The position numbers were made by a program, and so were the translations under genes. From Buttiauxella noackiae ATCC 51607 (GTDB taxonomy: Bacteria > Pseudomonadota > Gammaproteobacteria > Enterobacterales > Enterobacteriaceae), in assembly GCF_001654865.1 (NCBI RefSeq), contig NZ_LXEO01000032.1, positions 25,488-89,487 on the forward strand: a stretch of 64,000 nt of DNA, given 5' to 3'. Position 1 is the stretch's first letter, and the number at the start of each line of letters is the position of its first letter. Below are positions 59,999 to 64,000 of this stretch, in pieces. The notes beneath the pieces were generated by a model. That model worked only from the letters and a program-made list of their open reading frames with translations. It was not told the origin of the DNA and searched no databases.

Positions 59999-60016
59999 TG
60001 TTTAGTTCATATAACA
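59999..60016 (+). promoter_or_regulatory. Second, weaker NadR-like box
   Basis: TGTTTAGTTCATATAACA matches TGTTTA-N6-TAAACA at ten of twelve positions, 77 bases before nadB. The rest of the 434-base rpoE-nadB gap is leader and promoter DNA. Confidence 0.5.
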
Positions 60017-60072
60017 CTGGATTAAAAAAAGCGTGTTAGAGCCCACATCGGGTGATATGCTGGCCCAACCTT

Positions 60073-60090
60073 TGTTTAGTAAATTAAACA
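60073..60090 (+). promoter_or_regulatory. NadR operator abutting the nadB start
   Basis: TGTTTAGTAAATTAAACA is a perfect TGTTTA-N6-TAAACA palindrome, ending two bases before the nadB ATG (60093). NadR represses NAD synthesis genes when NAD is plentiful. Confidence 0.82.
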
Positions 60091-60092
60091 CG

Positions 60093-61709
60093 ATGAACGC
60101 AAATTCCGAACTCGCTTGTGATGTATTAATCGTCGGTAGCGGAGCTGCTGGCCTCTCTCTTGCTTTACGGCTTGCTGAAAACAGCAAAGTTATTGTTCTG
60201 AGTAAGGGCCCAATTAATGAAGGCTCAACTTTATATGCTCAGGGTGGAATCGCTGCTGTGTTCGATGAAACGGATAGTATCGATTCACATGTAGAAGATA
60301 CTCTCATCGCAGGTGCTGGAATTTGTGATCGTGATGCGGTGGAGTTTGTCGCCAGTAACGCACGCCACTGTGTGCAATGGCTAATCGACCAGGGCGTACT
60401 GTTTGACACAGAGGTCCAGGCAAATGGTGCGGAAAGCTACCATTTGACCCGCGAAGGTGGGCACAGCCATCGCCGAATTCTTCACGCTGCTGATGCCACG
60501 GGTAAAGAAGTTGAAACCACGCTAGTCGGTAAAGCGCTGAGCCATCCTAATATTCGCGTTATTGAACGCAGTAACGCCGTCGATCTTATTGTCTCGGACA
60601 AAATCGGCCTGCCCGGCACGCGCCGAGTTGTCGGTGCATGGATCTGGAACCGTAACCGCGAAAAAGTAGAAACCTGCCGCGCGAAAGCGGTGGTTCTGGC
60701 TACCGGTGGCGCATCAAAAGTTTATCAGTACACAACAAACCCTGATATTTCTTCGGGTGACGGTATTGCCATGGCCTGGCGTGCGGGTTGCCGTGTCGCA
60801 AACCTGGAATTTAATCAGTTCCACCCGACCGCTCTCTTCCATCCGCAAGCACGTAATTTCTTGCTTACCGAAGCGTTGCGCGGTGAAGGTGCTTATCTCA
60901 AGCGCCCGGATGGCACTCGTTTTATGCCTGATTTTGATGAGCGTGGCGAACTTGCCCCGCGCGACATCGTCGCACGCGCCATTGATCATGAGATGAAACG
61001 CCTTGGCGCGGATTGCATGTACCTTGATATCAGCCACAAGCCGGAAGAGTTCGTGCGCCACCATTTCCCAACTATCTATGAAAAACTGTTGGGCCTGGGT
61101 ATCGATCTCACCAAAGAACCCGTGCCGGTGGTACCCGCTGCGCACTACACCTGCGGTGGCGTGATGGTGGATGAGAATGGTCGTACTGATGTTGACGGGC
61201 TTTATGCTATCGGCGAAGTGACATATACCGGCTTACATGGCGCAAACCGCATGGCATCAAACTCATTGCTTGAATGCCTGGTTTATGGCTGGTCAGCAGC
61301 CGAAGATATTATCAAACGTATGCCATACGCACGCATTTCTCGCGCTTTGCCTGACTGGGATGACAGCCGTGTAGATAACCCTGATGAACAAGTTGTTATC
61401 CAGCACAACTGGCATGAGCTTCGTCTGTTTATGTGGGATTACGTCGGTATTGTGCGTTCAACACGTCGCCTGGAACGCGCATTGCGTCGAATTACTATGC
61501 TGCAGCAAGAAATCGACGAGTATTATGCCAACTTCCGCGTCTCTAACAATTTGCTGGAACTGCGCAACCTGGTGCAGGTTGCAGAATTGATTGTGCGTTG
61601 CGCCATGATGCGTAAAGAAAGCCGGGGCCTGCACTATACGCTGGACTACCCGGATTTGGCCGAAAACTCCGGGCCAAGCATTCTTTCACCACTCTACATA
61701 AATAAATAG
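60093..61709 (+). CDS. nadB: L-aspartate oxidase
   Basis: 538 aa (540 in E. coli) FAD enzyme, first step of de novo NAD synthesis (aspartate to iminoaspartate). [15 protein letters not shown] is the FAD motif; [14 protein letters not shown] and [17 protein letters not shown] follow the fumarate-reductase-like pattern. ATG 60093 reproduces the E. coli N-terminus but has no Shine-Dalgarno: the NadR box sits there. An alternative in-frame ATG at 60057 is less likely. Convergent overlap of 16 bases with trmN6. Confidence 0.95.
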   Translation: MNANSELACDVLIVGSGAAGLSLALRLAENSKVIVLSKGPINEGSTLYAQGGIAAVFDETDSIDSHVEDTLIAGAGICDRDAVEFVASNARHCVQWLIDQGVLFDTEVQANGAESYHLTREGGHSHRRILHAADATGKEVETTLVGKALSHPNIRVIERSNAVDLIVSDKIGLPGTRRVVGAWIWNRNREKVETCRAKAVVLATGGASKVYQYTTNPDISSGDGIAMAWRAGCRVANLEFNQFHPTALFHPQARNFLLTEALRGEGAYLKRPDGTRFMPDFDERGELAPRDIVARAIDHEMKRLGADCMYLDISHKPEEFVRHHFPTIYEKLLGLGIDLTKEPVPVVPAAHYTCGGVMVDENGRTDVDGLYAIGEVTYTGLHGANRMASNSLLECLVYGWSAAEDIIKRMPYARISRALPDWDDSRVDNPDEQVVIQHNWHELRLFMWDYVGIVRSTRRLERALRRITMLQQEIDEYYANFRVSNNLLELRNLVQVAELIVRCAMMRKESRGLHYTLDYPDLAENSGPSILSPLYINK

Positions 61710-62431
61710 AAATCTTGGGTCAGGCCGCAGTAACCTTCTGAATATTGTTGGTCTGGCCCACGAATGGTTAATCGCTCGGTAAAATACTCACCATCTGTTG
61801 GCGACAGCGCCAGCATCACACGATGTGGCAAACGCGTTTCGTTATCGGCAACATCGGTACGATAGCGAACATGCCAGCCTTGTGTCTTCGCCAGTTCCGT
61901 GAATGCCGTTCCCGCCGTTTCAGGCATGATGACGCAGAAAAAACCATCCTCAGTAATTAACTGCGTTGCGCTATTCAACAACGCGCTATGATCCAACGTA
62001 GTGGTATATCGAGCCTGAGCACGTTCAGGAGAAGCACAATTGCTACCTTGCTCAAAGAACGGAGGGTTGCTGACAATCAGCGAGTAACGCTGTGTCGCTT
62101 GCTGTGCCCATTCGCGAATATCTGCACAATGCACCGTTATCCGCGACGCCCACTGGCAGCCCTTTGCGTTTTCCGCAGCTTGCTCAGCGGCAATCGGGTC
62201 CAGTTCGACGGCATCAATCGTGACATTATCAGGTGTACGTTGCGCGAGCATTAGCGCCAACAAACCACTCCCGGTGCCGATATCCAACACACTCGTCACG
62301 TTAGCAACAGGCACCCACGCGCCCAGCAACGTACCATCAGTACCGACTTTCATTGCACATCGATCGTGCGCTACGAAGAACTGTTTAAAGGTGAATCCAT
62401 CACGACGTAATACTGCTTTTTGACTGCACAT
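61694..62431 (-). CDS. trmN6: tRNA1(Val) (adenine37-N6)-methyltransferase
   Basis: 245 aa SAM-dependent enzyme (E. coli YfiC, 245). Motif [19 protein letters not shown] and the N6-methylase NPPFF motif ([10 protein letters not shown]) are present. ATG 62431 matches the E. coli start MCSQ...[16 protein letters not shown]; the longer frame to 62503 runs into the srmB promoter region. Divergent from srmB. Confidence 0.94.
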   Translation of the reverse strand: MCSQKAVLRRDGFTFKQFFVAHDRCAMKVGTDGTLLGAWVPVANVTSVLDIGTGSGLLALMLAQRTPDNVTIDAVELDPIAAEQAAENAKGCQWASRITVHCADIREWAQQATQRYSLIVSNPPFFEQGSNCASPERAQARYTTTLDHSALLNSATQLITEDGFFCVIMPETAGTAFTELAKTQGWHVRYRTDVADNETRLPHRVMLALSPTDGEYFTERLTIRGPDQQYSEGYCGLTQDFYLFM

Positions 62432-62564
62432 CTTAGCTACCCTGTAGAGAAACGGGTGTAGCATAGGGGAAACTCGTTGCCAGGAAAAGCGCCAGTTACC
62501 CACACAAACAGATGAAGATCGCAGCCATAACGTCTATAATCGGCGCCCTACATAGAGGAAGACC

Positions 62565-63887
62565 ATGACTGTAACCACTTTTTCCGAACTGGAACTTGAC
62601 GAGAGCTTGTTGCTCGCGCTCCAGGACAAGGGCTTTACCCGCCCGACAGCTATTCAGGCTGCCGCCATTCCACCTGCACTTGAAGGGCGTGATGTCCTCG
62701 GTTCCGCACCAACCGGTACCGGTAAAACAGCCGCTTATTTGCTGCCTGTGTTACAGCATTTGGTCGATTTCCCGCGTAAGAAATCTGGCCCACCACGTAT
62801 TTTGATCGTCACGCCAACGCGTGAACTGGCAATGCAAGTGGCCGATCACGCTCGTGAACTGGCAAAACATACTCATCTTGATATCGCAACCATCACCGGT
62901 GGCGTGGCTTATATGAACCACGCGGAAGTGTTCAGCGAAAACCAGGATATTGTAGTTGCAACGACGGGTCGCCTGCTGCAATACATCAAAGAAGAAAACT
63001 TTGATTGCCGTGCGGTAGAGACACTGATTCTTGATGAAGCCGATCGCATGCTGGATCTGGGCTTTGCGCAGGATATCGAAACCATTGCTGCTGAAACACG
63101 TTGGCGCAAGCAAACCATGCTGTTCTCCGCAACGCTTGAAGGCGATGCGATCAAGAACTTCGCAGAGCGTTTGTTAGAAGATCCGGTAGAAGTTTCTGCA
63201 ACGTCATCAACACGTGAACGCAAGAAAATCCACCAGTGGTATTACCGTGCTGACAACGTTGAGCACAAAACTGCATTACTGGTGCATTTGCTAAAACAGC
63301 CTGATACCACACGTTCGATCGTCTTTGTACGTAAACGTGACCGTGTGCATGAGCTGGTAGCGTGGCTTCGCGAAGCGGGAATTAACACCTGCTATCTCGA
63401 AGGCGAAATGGTGCAGATGAAGCGTACCGAAGCTATCAAGCGTTTGACTGATGGCCGCGTGAACGTATTAATTGCGACCGACGTTGCCGCACGTGGTATT
63501 GATATTCCAGAAGTCAGCCACGTGTTCAACTTCGACATGCCGCGTACTGCTGATACCTATCTGCACCGTATCGGGCGCACCGGCCGCGCTGGCCTCAAAG
63601 GTACCGCAATTTCTCTGGTTGAAGCGCATGACCATTTGCTACTGGGCAAAGTCACGCGTTACATGAAAGAACCAATGAAATCGCGTGTCATTGATGAGCT
63701 GCGCCCAACGACCCGTGCGCCGAGTGAAAAACTCACCGGTAAGCCGTCGAAGAAAGTGCTCGCTAAGCGCGAAGAGAAGAAAAAAGACGAGAAAGAAAAA
63801 CCGCGTGTGAAAGTTCGTCTACGCGATAAAAAGAATGTCGGTAAGCGCCGCAAACCAAGCAGTGCTAAAACCGAATCAGCTGAATAA
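62565..63887 (+). CDS. srmB: ATP-dependent RNA helicase SrmB
   Basis: 440 aa (444 in E. coli) DEAD-box helicase for 50S assembly. Q-motif FTRPTAIQAAAIP, Walker A APTGTGKT, DEAD in LILDEADRML, SAT, and HRIGRTGRAG are in order; the C-terminal tail is Lys/Arg-rich (about 375-440). A TATAAT near 62534 and GAGGAAG before the ATG mark promoter and RBS. Confidence 0.96.
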   Translation: MTVTTFSELELDESLLLALQDKGFTRPTAIQAAAIPPALEGRDVLGSAPTGTGKTAAYLLPVLQHLVDFPRKKSGPPRILIVTPTRELAMQVADHARELAKHTHLDIATITGGVAYMNHAEVFSENQDIVVATTGRLLQYIKEENFDCRAVETLILDEADRMLDLGFAQDIETIAAETRWRKQTMLFSATLEGDAIKNFAERLLEDPVEVSATSSTRERKKIHQWYYRADNVEHKTALLVHLLKQPDTTRSIVFVRKRDRVHELVAWLREAGINTCYLEGEMVQMKRTEAIKRLTDGRVNVLIATDVAARGIDIPEVSHVFNFDMPRTADTYLHRIGRTGRAGLKGTAISLVEAHDHLLLGKVTRYMKEPMKSRVIDELRPTTRAPSEKLTGKPSKKVLAKREEKKKDEKEKPRVKVRLRDKKNVGKRRKPSSAKTESAE

Positions 63888-63904
63888 ATCGTCAGTGAAT
63901 ATAG

Positions 63905-63932
63905 AAACCGTCTCAATTGAGGCGGTTTTTTT
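63905..63932 (+). terminator. srmB terminator
   Basis: Stem AAACCGTCTC / GAGGCGGTTT with loop AATT followed by a T-run, 18 bases after the srmB stop. The remaining 68 bases of the window show no gene. Confidence 0.85.
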
Positions 63933-64000
63933 ACGATCTGAGTCAGGGTTTTAACCGTTTAATAACAGTTATTGAGCCAACCTGACTAGTCCTGATATAA

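Noticed and set aside
60033..60092. Longer nadB start at 60033 or 60057
   Set aside because: The E. coli N-terminus aligns residue for residue from ATG 60093; upstream codons are not conserved and cross the NadR box.

Overview
The window is a chromosomal segment of a member of the Enterobacteriaceae related to, but distinct from, Escherichia/Salmonella. Nearly every housekeeping gene is collinear with the E. coli K-12 interval from sseA to srmB, and the encoded proteins align over full length with the E. coli versions that I recall. Genus cannot be fixed from the sequence alone. There is no rRNA, tRNA, CRISPR array, IS element, integrase or prophage. Accessory content is metabolic and sits between conserved genes.

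Layout. (1) 1-3194: the end of a PTS permease gene and a GH4 6-phospho-alpha-glucosidase, followed by sseA and an RpiR-type regulator whose start overlaps the sseA stop. (2) 3199-11312: sseB, pepB and the complete isc operon (iscR-iscS-iscU-iscA-hscB-hscA-fdx-iscX, minus strand), with two abutting IscR operators and an ERIC element between iscR and iscS. (3) 11312-17177: trmJ, suhB, a NicO-type metal exporter with its DUF1007 partner, csiE and hcaT. (4) 17348-24272: a small sugar locus (aldose-1-epimerase-like, MFS sugar porter, DUF5107/TPR protein, ROK regulator) corresponding to E. coli yphB/yphG/yphH but with a porter in place of the ABC transporter. (5) 24385-37521: glyA, hmp, glnB, glrR-qseG-glrK, the sRNA gene glmY with sigma54, GlrR and IHF sites, purL and mltF. 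(6) 37574-45490: a putrescine-degradation island (puuB, puuC, puuR, puuD / puuA, puuP) between mltF and tadA, flanked by a duplicated tadA 3' end. (7) 45495-50292: tadA, pgpC, murP-murQ divergent from the RpiR regulator yfhH, and yfhL. (8) 50289-59658: acpS-pdxJ-recO-era-rnc, lepB-lepA and rseC-rseB-rseA-rpoE. (9) 60093-64000: nadB, trmN6 and srmB.

How the parts fit. The isc genes make a complete Fe-S assembly machine under IscR. GlrK/GlrR drives the sRNA GlmY, which sits just upstream of glrK. The rpoE operon carries its own sigmaE promoter and anti-sigma genes. The puu genes encode uptake of putrescine and its gamma-glutamylated degradation under PuuR, but puuE is absent. The murQ-murP pair supplies MurNAc uptake and etherase, and lies next to a regulator that is an orphan in E. 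coli. The most unusual structure is the repeat-bounded puu insertion between mltF and tadA.
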